DNA of 33,747 bases from Nitrososphaeria archaeon. GTDB taxonomy: Archaea > Thermoproteota > Nitrososphaeria > Conexivisphaerales > UBA164. Position 1 is the first letter of the stretch; the number at the start of each line of letters is the position of its first letter. Both the position numbers and the translations under genes were made by a program. This document shows positions 1-7,895 of the stretch, in pieces. The notes below the pieces were generated by a model. The model saw only the letters and a list, made by a program, of their open reading frames with translations, was not told the DNA's origin and searched no databases. The stretch is taken from contig JARVJW010000087.1 of NCBI GenBank assembly GCA_029775955.1, positions 1 through 33,747 of the forward strand, read 5' to 3'.

Positions 1-50
1 CAACTTGACACTTATGTCAACTATTTCTGTCATCACCTGATTTATAGTGT

Positions 51-870
51 TTGTCATCAAGTGTTGTCATGCCCATTGATATATCCTGGCACGACTATAA
101 CGAAGCATTAGTGGAAAGGGGAAGCATGATCCTGTACTCCTGGAAGGAGGAGCTGCGAGAGATGAACGGCAGCAATAAGGTAGGTTCGTGTACCCGGATT
201 CGTACATCGAATTCCCCTCGTACCTCAAGGTTGGCCTTGACATACAGGACCGTACAGGGGATTACCAGGTCGCTCTCCGAATACTTTAAACCCATGCAGG
301 AAATACGCTTCACTCATATAATTATGCTGTCCATGGTGAAGAAAAGGAAGTTAGGGCCGATCATGGCTACAAATGACAAGGAGGGGCCATAGTTGTGGAC
401 TCGGCATATCCACCACAAAGAAGGGCCCCTATATAGAGCAGATGTGGAGGAGGAAGCTCATCAAGCTGCACATAATGGCCGATAGGAAGGGCAAGGTGGT
501 CGGGTTCAGGGTCACCTCTGAAAGGACCGGCGACACCAAGAAGTTCGTGCCCCTCGTAAAGGAGACAGTAAGGAAGAAGGGGAACGTAACGAAGGCCTAC
601 GCCGCCTACGACTCAAAGAAGGAGCGGCTGGGCATAGAGCCGGCCATAAACCTGAGGGAGAACGCTGTAGCCAACTCTGAGGGGTCCTATGCCAGGAAGC
701 GGGAGGTCTTTAACAGGCTAGGACGTGAGGGATGGAAGCGGGCTAAGGAGTACGGTGGCTGGTGGAGATATTCTTCTCTGTATCAAGAGGGTGACAGCGT
801 AAGCTCTAGACGATTTTAGAAGGCTGAGCTGTCGCTAAAGGTGTTACTGTACAGCAAGTTTCAGTCCATG
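51..870 (+). pseudogene. IS5-type DDE transposase remnant, frameshifted
   Basis: Two reading frames together give a broken transposase. The first (about 84-350) reads WHDYNEALVERG, SWKEELREMN and YRTVQGITRSLSEYFKP, the typical N-terminal segment of archaeal IS5-type transposases. The second (about 400-800) reads GPYIEQMWRRKLIKLHIM, KGKVVGFRVTSERTGDTKKFVPLV and LRENAVANSEGSYARKREVFNRLGREGWKRAKEYGG, the DDE core and C-terminal part. The frames do not join, the middle looks deleted, and no terminal inverted repeats could be located, so it is dead. The final stretch (about 765-870) continues in shifted frames. Family assignment is from recalled motif similarity; the IS subgroup is uncertain. Confidence 0.7.
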
Positions 871-879
871 TAGGGAAGG

Positions 880-1020
880 AAGGAACTCGCCTGCTGGACC
901 CGTCCTACGGAGAGGAATTGCATTAACAGGAGTTGGGCTACAAGCTACCTCTACTGCGAAGGCTGATAAGTTTGTTCCCATGTTGCAAGAAGTCCCGTCC
1001 GCGGGGCTGGGTAGTTCACT
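880..1020 (+). mobile_element. TnpB tail and IS right-end hairpin remnant
   Basis: The segment from about 945 reads TSTAKADKFVPMLQEVPS, like the extreme C-terminus of IS200/IS605-family TnpB proteins, which runs into the element's right end. Bases 994-1011 can fold as a hairpin (CCCG-T-CC / GG-GGC-TGGG with wobble), followed by GGTAGTTCAC, the usual end sequence of such elements. A second, more decayed copy lies at 27130-27214. The remnant ends only about ten bases from the ileS stop codon. No body of the element precedes it; the IS5-type wreck is directly upstream. Confidence 0.6.
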
Positions 1021-1029
1021 GCGAAAAAA

Positions 1030-4000
1030 TCATATTTTTATGTAGATGTCCTTTTCATCCAAGTTCATTTTTATGAATGCCTCATCGTTTGGCTTTCCCT
1101 GATGCGAGGTCACTTTCCTGACCCTCGTTAAACCCCCAAGAACGCTCTCCACGTTATGAATTACCTCATAAAGTTCTGCATCATCGATGTAAAGTTCTGC
1201 ACTACCAATTATGTCCGTCGGGTTGTATCCCCTTTCCTTCCTAGCATACTGAATTCTTCTTGCCACATCCCTGACGTACCCTTCTTTTACAAGCCCTACA
1301 TCCCTATCTAGGCTCAGGACCACAATCGTGTTTCTGTCAGCTGCCAGTTCATAGCCCTCCTTTGGCAGGTACTTTATATCAAACATGTATGCTGGAACAG
1401 TATATTTTCCAGCAACAACAAAACCAGTCATTATTATCTGTTCAATTAGGCTGCCCTCAGGAGTGCTTTGAATGGCTTTTTCCACATCAAGGGCCTCCCT
1501 TTTGAATGCCCTTCCAAGCTCCCCCTTCCTGACAGTAACCATAATGTCGATTGGCAGTTCACCCGGCGTTTTAACTGCAATTATTTCTTTCACATTTGAC
1601 AATTGGCTAATCAGTTCAAAATGTGATTTATTCATGCCCTCCTTGGAGAAGAGGAGCATTTTATTTAACGGCCACCTCCTCTTGAGCCTGGCCTTCATCC
1701 TTGCGCTGTTGGACAATGACACGATGTTCCATACAAAACTGTACTTATCTATCAACGACCTGTCTACTAATGCTGAATCAATGGGCTCAAATCCATAAAC
1801 AATTATCGATTCCCTTGCCCCAAATGTGCTTTCAAAAATGCTGTCAGTCAAATAGGGTGCAATCGGATGCAACAGTATATCCAATGACCTGAGCAGCTTT
1901 CCCATGGTCCAGTAAATTCCATTTCTCCTTTCGCTCATTTCCAGCGAATCGTCCCACAGTTCGTTCCTTATTGTTGGCACGTACTTTTGGCTCAGTTCCT
2001 CTATTAGAAATCTATCCAGTATCCTTACCATTTCGTTTATTTTTCTCTTTTCATAAAACTCCATGTAGCTTTTGACAACTTCGCTGAGTTCGCTGATTAT
2101 CCATCTTTCCTTCTCGGAAATTTTTCCCCTGTTTTCCTCAGACCATCTGTATCCATCGTACTTCGAATTTATTGAATAGTATATATGAAGGTTGTTAAGC
2201 GTGTTCAGTATCTGATAGGGCCTTTCCATCATTTCTTTTCTGTCAAAATTAAGCGTATCTATTGGGCTTGCCTTCCATATTAGGTATAGCCTCACAAGGT
2301 CAGCTGGGTACTTGCTGAGAATGTCTCTTGCGTAAATTACATTGCCCTTGCTCTTGCTCATTTTCTCCCCCTTTTCGTCAACAACATGGCCAGTAAATAG
2401 AAATGACCTATATGGCGACTTGCCATTTAACACCACACCCTCGATCAGGAGGGTATAGGCCCATCCCCGTGTCTGGTCTATAGCTTCTGTTAGGAATTCT
2501 GCAGGCACCAAACTGCTATATTCTTCTTTGTTAAGTGAGGCATATGGCGCCGCCCCGCTGTTGTGCCAGGTGTCCAGGACAAATGGCTCCCTGTATGCAC
2601 TTCCACCGCAATATGGGCATTTAATAATCACCCTATCTATCCATGGCTTGTGAAGCTCAAAGTCCACACCATCAGGGAGGCTTACCGCGTTGCCTATTAT
2701 TTCCTTCTTACTGAAGAGATAAATCTTCTTACCACAGTTTTTGCAAACCCATACTGGCAGGGGCGTGCCCCAAACCCTCTCCCTGCTTATACACCAGGGC
2801 TTCCTCTCCCTTATTATGTCAAGAAACCTGTTCTTTGGTTGTTCGTAAAAATATTCAACCTTGGAAGCTTGGTCCAGCGCTAGTTCCCCTATCTTTCCTA
2901 TGTCGTAAAAGTACTCCTTCCTGGCAACATATATAAGCTTGTGTCCAGACCTCCAGCATGTGGGATATGAGTGCTTTATTTTACCGTATTTAACCAGAAG
3001 CCCCTTACCCTTAAGGTCTTCAGCTATTATATCATCGGCGTCTCTTACAAATAACCCGGTATATTTTCCCGCCTGGTCGGTGAATCTCACCTGGTCGTCT
3101 ATTGGATTAAATACCGGCAAATTTCTCTTTTTGCCAACTTCGAAATCATCTTCGCCATTTGCTGGGCTGAGATGCACTATGCCACTTCCAGCAGCAACAT
3201 CTACGAATTCCTCAGCCAGGACAAAGTGAGCCTTTCCTTCCTCAAACATCTTTTTCTGAGCCGGAATCTGTTCAAGGAGAGGAGGCACATACCTGTTACC
3301 TTCAAGTTCGCTGCCCTTAAAATCACCCAATATCACCGGTTCGATTTTCACTGTTTTTATGAACGAGTCAAGTGAAGTGCTGCCTACAAGCCAAGTTTCA
3401 TTCCCTACCTTTAATTTTTTGTATATCTCATCAGGATTAACTGCAACAGCCTCATCAGTTACAATTGTAAAAGGCATAGTTGTCCAAACTATAAGGTATA
3501 GGTCCTTGTCCATAAGCTTTACTTTATAGAACAGGCTGGGGTCTGTTACTTCCTTGTAACCCAGGGCAACTTCGCTGTTGCTCAAGCTTGTCTGGCAGCT
3601 TGGGCAGTACGCTACAACCCTGTAGTCCTCATAAAGCAGACCCTTTTCATTTGCAGCCTTCAGTATTTCCCATTCCCTTTCAATGTACTCATCATGGTAG
3701 GTCCAGTATGCCAAGCTATAATCGAACATCATGCCAAGCGCATGGTCTGCTATTACCCATGATTCATTGTATTTGTGCACTACTTCCTTGCACTTTTTTA
3801 CTAATTCATCCTCACCAATCCTGCTGAGAACCTGATTTTTGTTGCCGGTTATGCCCAATTCTTTTTCTGCCTCCAGCTCCACTGGAAGCCCCTGCGTATC
3901 CCAACCGGCCCTGAAAACTACCCTTTTCCCCTTTAGCACCTCAATCCTGTAAAACATATCCTTAATTACTCGCCCCCTGACGTGGCCTATGTGAGGTTCG

Positions 4001-4140
4001 CCGTTCATTGTCGGAGGTCCCTCAATGAATCCCACAGCTTTCCTGCTAGTGTTATCAACAATAGCTCGTGCCCTTTTCCACTTCTCCCACTGCACACGCT
4101 GCATATTTTCGAAATTATCCAGCAAATTTGATGATTGCAA
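1030..4140 (-). CDS. ileS: Isoleucyl-tRNA synthetase
   Basis: Charges tRNA-Ile with isoleucine in the cytoplasm. The 1036-residue length matches the archaeal type. The class I signature HIGH is at residues 50-53 (PPTMNGEPHIGH) and KMSKS at 593-597. GWDTQGLPVELEAEKELG follows HIGH, as usual. Cys pairs near residue 184 (CPSCQ), CKNCGKK and CPYCGG suggest zinc sites. The C-terminal part carries the anticodon-binding helices and the extended archaeal tail. The start used is TTG at 4140; the first in-frame ATG is residue 13, so the true start could be there. A TATA-like box at 4164-4173 lies about 28 bases upstream of the TTG, which fits leaderless initiation at the TTG. The gene is monocistronic in appearance: a mobile insertion separates it from the upstream ATPase gene and IS debris follows its stop. 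Confidence 0.97.
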   Translation of the reverse strand: MQSSNLLDNFENMQRVQWEKWKRARAIVDNTSRKAVGFIEGPPTMNGEPHIGHVRGRVIKDMFYRIEVLKGKRVVFRAGWDTQGLPVELEAEKELGITGNKNQVLSRIGEDELVKKCKEVVHKYNESWVIADHALGMMFDYSLAYWTYHDEYIEREWEILKAANEKGLLYEDYRVVAYCPSCQTSLSNSEVALGYKEVTDPSLFYKVKLMDKDLYLIVWTTMPFTIVTDEAVAVNPDEIYKKLKVGNETWLVGSTSLDSFIKTVKIEPVILGDFKGSELEGNRYVPPLLEQIPAQKKMFEEGKAHFVLAEEFVDVAAGSGIVHLSPANGEDDFEVGKKRNLPVFNPIDDQVRFTDQAGKYTGLFVRDADDIIAEDLKGKGLLVKYGKIKHSYPTCWRSGHKLIYVARKEYFYDIGKIGELALDQASKVEYFYEQPKNRFLDIIRERKPWCISRERVWGTPLPVWVCKNCGKKIYLFSKKEIIGNAVSLPDGVDFELHKPWIDRVIIKCPYCGGSAYREPFVLDTWHNSGAAPYASLNKEEYSSLVPAEFLTEAIDQTRGWAYTLLIEGVVLNGKSPYRSFLFTGHVVDEKGEKMSKSKGNVIYARDILSKYPADLVRLYLIWKASPIDTLNFDRKEMMERPYQILNTLNNLHIYYSINSKYDGYRWSEENRGKISEKERWIISELSEVVKSYMEFYEKRKINEMVRILDRFLIEELSQKYVPTIRNELWDDSLEMSERRNGIYWTMGKLLRSLDILLHPIAPYLTDSIFESTFGARESIIVYGFEPIDSALVDRSLIDKYSFVWNIVSLSNSARMKARLKRRWPLNKMLLFSKEGMNKSHFELISQLSNVKEIIAVKTPGELPIDIMVTVRKGELGRAFKREALDVEKAIQSTPEGSLIEQIIMTGFVVAGKYTVPAYMFDIKYLPKEGYELAADRNTIVVLSLDRDVGLVKEGYVRDVARRIQYARKERGYNPTDIIGSAELYIDDAELYEVIHNVESVLGGLTRVRKVTSHQGKPNDEAFIKMNLDEKDIYIKI

Positions 4141-4163
4141 TTTTATCTCTTATAACCTAGCTG

Positions 4164-4173
4164 ATTTAAAAAT
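4164..4173 (-). promoter_or_regulatory. ileS promoter TATA-like box
   Basis: Minus-strand TATTTTTAAA, centred about 28 bases upstream of the TTG start of ileS, the right distance for a leaderless archaeal transcript. The upstream BRE position abuts the left target duplication (4179-4186) of the MITE-like insertion. Confidence 0.55.
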
Positions 4174-4178
4174 ATTTG

Positions 4179-4332
4179 CAGTTCACTGCTTTGTTGCATT
4201 AATTAAAAGTTGGGCTAATTATTTAAAAATTAGGATAAATTACCCATTTAAAATAAATAATTCCTTTAATTTAAATTTAGAACTATTAACAAATTAACTA
4301 TTTTTTGATATATGCAACAAAGCACAGTTCAC
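4179..4332. mobile_element. MITE-like insertion, 13-bp TIRs, 8-bp target duplication
   Basis: The element is 4187-4324 (138 bp). It begins TGCTTTGTTGCAT (4187-4199) and ends with the exact inverse ATGCAACAAAGCA (4312-4324). It is flanked by direct repeats CAGTTCAC at 4179-4186 and 4325-4332 (9 bp if the following T is counted). The interior is very AT-rich and has no reading frame of note. The end sequence resembles IS6-family ends (for example the ...CTGTTGCAAA type), and 8-bp duplications are typical of that family, so a non-autonomous IS6-derived MITE is the best reading. The right duplication contains the ATPase stop codon (4329-4331); the left one is next to the ileS promoter. Confidence 0.75.
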
Positions 4333-6740
4333 TTGCTGGTCAGCTTTTTAAGCATAATTATTTTTATGAAATCATTCACGATTAACGAGAATATCACTGA
4401 AAATCCTATGACGTACAGAACATCGATCGCGGGGATTGGTGCCAGCCCTGGAATTCCTGTAATTGATATTGTGCTACTTAAAATTATGTCTGCAATGATT
4501 GCCCCCAGCAGCACGTTGCTTGGCTTGGAGCTCCAGAAATGACCCCTCTCTCTCACGACAAATATGGTGAACATCCCGGAAAGCAGCAGTATGTCAAACC
4601 CAAATGTATGCAGCCTGCTTAAATTGCTCAACAGGCCAAAATATTTTATCCCCAGGTATTCCATCAGCAGAGATTCAAGTACAACGGCTATGCCCAAAAT
4701 TATTGAAACCCTAACCAGCCAGTTTACATCCCACCTGTCCGGCTTCTTTGACCACCTAACATGATCAGTTGAAATGGATAATGTTACAAAATCTATCAGG
4801 AACAGCAGGAGCAGCACGTCAAAGGTTCCAACTATAAATTTACCCCATATGAAAAATGCGGCAACTACGAATACAACTATCTGAAACACTTTAACTACCT
4901 TGTTAAATATCCAAGTAACTATTCTCTGGAATATCATCCTTCCGATTTTTACCAAGTCCACTATGTTGATTAGGCCATCTTGTGTGAGCACTACGCTGGC
5001 CGCTCCTTTGGCCACATCCGTAGCGCTATTTACCGCTATGCCAACTTCTGCCTGCCTTAATGCAGGCGCATCATTTACTCCATCTCCTGTCATGCCGATT
5101 ATGTGCTTTTTGAGCTGCAACGATTTGACGATCTTGTACTTATCTTCAGGGTATATTTCTGCAAAGCCGTCACTTTTTTCTATAACCTCTGCCAGCTTTG
5201 TTTCATCTGTTATTTTTCTAAACTCAGGTGCTTCAGCCACATTATCCCCAAGCCCCACAAGGCTTGCCATCCTTCTGGCAATTGGTGCCGCATCGCCAGT
5301 CAGCATTTTTACAGCAACGCCTAAGCTTCTTAACTCTGTAATCAGTTTTGATGAATCAGCCCTAGGCTTATCATAAAGACCAACAACTCCCACAAGCTCA
5401 GTTTTGTTTCCATCAATTAAACCAACGCCAAGGCTCCTGTATCCATTATTGGCCATCTTATCAACTGCATCATTGACCTGCTCCTGCATCCCTTTGTCCA
5501 TCTGACACAGCTGTGATATGATATTGACAGCCCCCTTTAAAATTTTGATTTCATGGCCATCAAAATTTACTGTCGCTTCAGTTCTTTTTGTAGCCGGGTC
5601 AAATGGAACAAACTGCTTTACAGTATATTTAGAAAAATTCAGATTCCTGCTTTTTGCATTATTAATGAATGCCATGTCTATTGGGTCCTGGTTGGCTTCC
5701 TCAGAGGCAAGTGTGCCGTATACAATTACGTCATCCTGAGTGTGGCCGTTCAGGGGCACAATATCAACTACTGATAGTGTGTTGTGAGTTATGGTTCCGG
5801 TCTTATCAACACACAGCGTATCCATGCTTGCGGCATCTTCTGATGCGCTTAGCCTAGTCACAAGCACGCCTTTTTTTGAGAGTTCCATTGAACCCAGGGC
5901 CATGGTTATTGTGAACATGGCAGGCAGCGCAACCGGTATTGCAGATACAATAAGGACAAGTGCCAGAGGCAAAAGGTCAAACAGGTTCTGCCCCTTTAAT
6001 ACGGAAAATGCAAGTGCAGCTCCTAGCAAAATAATAACTATGACAAGTAACCACTTTACTACCTGCGAGATTACCTCTTCCATGTGTAGCTTTGGTTTAG
6101 CTATCCTCACTAGTTCCGTTGTTTTCCCGAAAAATGTGCGAGGCCCTGTGCCAACAACCACTCCAGTTATTTCTCCCCTCTTGATAACTGAGCCGGAGAA
6201 TACCTGGTCCTCCTTTTCCTTGGAGACAGTCAAAGATTCTCCTGTAAGGGCTGATTGGTCAACTTCGACGTTACCTTCTATTATCCTCACGTCAGCGGGG
6301 ACAAAGTCCCCTGCCCTAACCCTTATTATATCTCCAGGAACAAGCTCCCTTGCCGAAACTGATTTCCAAGCTCCACCCCTTATCACCTTGGTCATCACGT
6401 GCAGTTTCTGCTTTAGCGCCTCAAGGGCAGAGCTGGCCCTCTGTTCCTGCGCGAATCCCAAAATGACGTTTAGAAGCAGCAAGCCGGTTACGACATAAAA
6501 ATCCAGGTCCCTGTGGAGAACAAGGGTAAGCACCATAGTGATTTCGAGCATCCACGAAGTGAGCCCCCAGAATTTTTTTGCTAAACGCTTTATCGATGAT
6601 TGCTTCTTTTCTTCTATTTCATTATACCCATATTGCTCAATGCGCTTTTTAATTTCGTCCTCTGAAAGGCCTTTATTCACATCGGTGTTCAGTTCAATTA
6701 TAACATCCTTGACCGGTTTTGGTGTATTATTGGAGCTCAT
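4329..6740 (-). CDS. Plasma-membrane H+-exporting P-type ATPase (P-III)
   Basis: Predicted to pump protons out of the cell with ATP. The 803-residue protein has the cation-transporter N-terminal domain (to about residue 65), a first membrane helix pair, the actuator loop with SALTGES, the phosphorylation motif DKTGT with Asp312, the nucleotide-binding domain, the MTGDGVNDAPAL hinge, and about six C-terminal helices. The M6 sequence LIDFVTLSISTDHVRWSKKPD keeps the Asp equivalent to the proton-binding Asp of fungal/plant H+-ATPases (inference by alignment from memory). There is no long C-terminal autoinhibitory domain; the protein stops soon after the last helix. In an acidophile it would help keep the cytoplasm near neutral. 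The stop codon lies inside the target duplication of the adjacent insertion, so the reading frame end was preserved. H+ versus another cation is not proven by sequence. Confidence 0.93.
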   Translation of the reverse strand: MSSNNTPKPVKDVIIELNTDVNKGLSEDEIKKRIEQYGYNEIEEKKQSSIKRLAKKFWGLTSWMLEITMVLTLVLHRDLDFYVVTGLLLLNVILGFAQEQRASSALEALKQKLHVMTKVIRGGAWKSVSARELVPGDIIRVRAGDFVPADVRIIEGNVEVDQSALTGESLTVSKEKEDQVFSGSVIKRGEITGVVVGTGPRTFFGKTTELVRIAKPKLHMEEVISQVVKWLLVIVIILLGAALAFSVLKGQNLFDLLPLALVLIVSAIPVALPAMFTITMALGSMELSKKGVLVTRLSASEDAASMDTLCVDKTGTITHNTLSVVDIVPLNGHTQDDVIVYGTLASEEANQDPIDMAFINNAKSRNLNFSKYTVKQFVPFDPATKRTEATVNFDGHEIKILKGAVNIISQLCQMDKGMQEQVNDAVDKMANNGYRSLGVGLIDGNKTELVGVVGLYDKPRADSSKLITELRSLGVAVKMLTGDAAPIARRMASLVGLGDNVAEAPEFRKITDETKLAEVIEKSDGFAEIYPEDKYKIVKSLQLKKHIIGMTGDGVNDAPALRQAEVGIAVNSATDVAKGAASVVLTQDGLINIVDLVKIGRMIFQRIVTWIFNKVVKVFQIVVFVVAAFFIWGKFIVGTFDVLLLLFLIDFVTLSISTDHVRWSKKPDRWDVNWLVRVSIILGIAVVLESLLMEYLGIKYFGLLSNLSRLHTFGFDILLLSGMFTIFVVRERGHFWSSKPSNVLLGAIIADIILSSTISITGIPGLAPIPAIDVLYVIGFSVIFSLIVNDFIKIIMLKKLTSK

Positions 6741-6756
6741 TGACGCAACCTTACCA

Positions 6757-6770
6757 TTTTAATATTATTT
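6757..6770 (-). promoter_or_regulatory. ATPase promoter TATA-like region
   Basis: Minus-strand AATAATATTAAAAT, centred about 24 bases upstream of the ATG at 6740. The position suggests a leaderless mRNA and a promoter separate from dnaJ, which ends at 6807 on the same strand. Confidence 0.5.
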
Positions 6771-6806
6771 ATTTGTTGTCAAAAAATCATGCAGTTATTT
6801 AGGCCT

Positions 6807-7889
6807 TCAGTTGCTTTTGATTGTTCGCCTAAGTTCTTCCAGCAACTCCCTTTGCCTATCATTCAAATTAGTTGGCATAACCACCTTCACCTTAAAAATT
6901 AGGTCCCCTCTGCCAAGTCCGTGTGGCTTCGGTAATCCTTTCCCCCTTACCCTGATCACATCATCGGACTGCGTATACGGCTTTATCTTCAGTTTAATTT
7001 TTTCACCGTTCAATCCCTCTACTTCAATTTCATTTCCCAAAATTGAATCCAGAAAATTTACGCTCAAGGTTGCGATCAGGTCCTGCCTGTCCTTCCTGAA
7101 TATCTGGTTAGGTAAGATGTGCACCATAAGGTAAAGGTCACCACGCCTTCCGTTACCATAATTGCCCTCGCCCTTGATCCTGAGCTGGTCGCCGTCCTCT
7201 ACACCTGCGGGTATTTTGACCTCTATTTTTACATTTTTCCTGACCTTGCCTGTGCCTCCGCATGCCCTGCATGGCTTATCTGCAATTTTTCCAGTCCCAT
7301 GACACCTTTCACATGTGCTAACCGTTACGAAACTTGCGAAGCCAGCCCTCTTTACAACCCTCTTCTGACCGGTCCCATTGCATTCAGGGCATGTCACCCA
7401 CCTTCCGCCAGCCTCAAGGCCTGTGCCTTTACATACAGGGCACGGATCAACTCTGTCAATCTCTATTATTTTAGGCCTATCTGACATAAGGTCCTCAAGT
7501 GTCAGGTCCAGGTCATAGCCTATATCCAGGCTTTCCTGCCTGTATCCACTAAAATTTCCAAAGAAATTCTTGAATATGTCATCAAAATTAAATCCAAATC
7601 CTCTGAATACATCATCAAAATTTACGTTTCTGAAAAGGTCCTCCTCTGAGTACTGTGCATGTATGCCTTCTTCCCCGTACATGTCGTATTTCTTTCTCTT
7701 TTCTTGGTCTGAAAGGACTGCATAAGCTTCAGTTATCTCTTTAAATTTTTCTTCTGCGTCCCTTGATTTATTTACATCGGGATGGTATTTTAGTGCTAAT
7801 TTTCTGTAGGCGTTTTTGATCTCCTCTTGGCTTGCGCTTTTAGAAACCCCAAGTATTTCGTAATAGTCCTTCTTTCTCTGATAACTCAT
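6807..7889 (-). CDS. dnaJ: Hsp40 co-chaperone DnaJ (type I)
   Basis: Stimulates the DnaK ATPase and delivers unfolded clients. The J domain is at residues about 8-73 with HPD at 36-38. It is followed by a short Phe-rich segment (FNFDDIFKNFFGNF) rather than a long Gly/Phe linker, then four zinc-binding repeats (CPVCKGTG, CPECNGTG, CERCHGTG, CRACGGTG) and the C-terminal substrate-binding domains (VKIPAGVEDGDQLRIKGEGN). The 360-residue length is normal for a type I DnaJ. It is the last gene of grpE-dnaK-dnaJ, starting 6 bases after the dnaK stop, so it is almost certainly cotranscribed. This system is generally thought to have entered archaea from bacteria. Confidence 0.97.
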   Translation of the reverse strand: MSYQRKKDYYEILGVSKSASQEEIKNAYRKLALKYHPDVNKSRDAEEKFKEITEAYAVLSDQEKRKKYDMYGEEGIHAQYSEEDLFRNVNFDDVFRGFGFNFDDIFKNFFGNFSGYRQESLDIGYDLDLTLEDLMSDRPKIIEIDRVDPCPVCKGTGLEAGGRWVTCPECNGTGQKRVVKRAGFASFVTVSTCERCHGTGKIADKPCRACGGTGKVRKNVKIEVKIPAGVEDGDQLRIKGEGNYGNGRRGDLYLMVHILPNQIFRKDRQDLIATLSVNFLDSILGNEIEVEGLNGEKIKLKIKPYTQSDDVIRVRGKGLPKPHGLGRGDLIFKVKVVMPTNLNDRQRELLEELRRTIKSN

Positions 7890-7895
7890 TCAGAG

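Noticed and set aside
5791..6498. 235-residue open frame opposite the P-type ATPase
   Set aside because: Antisense shadow; the ATPase frame carries all expected motifs in order.
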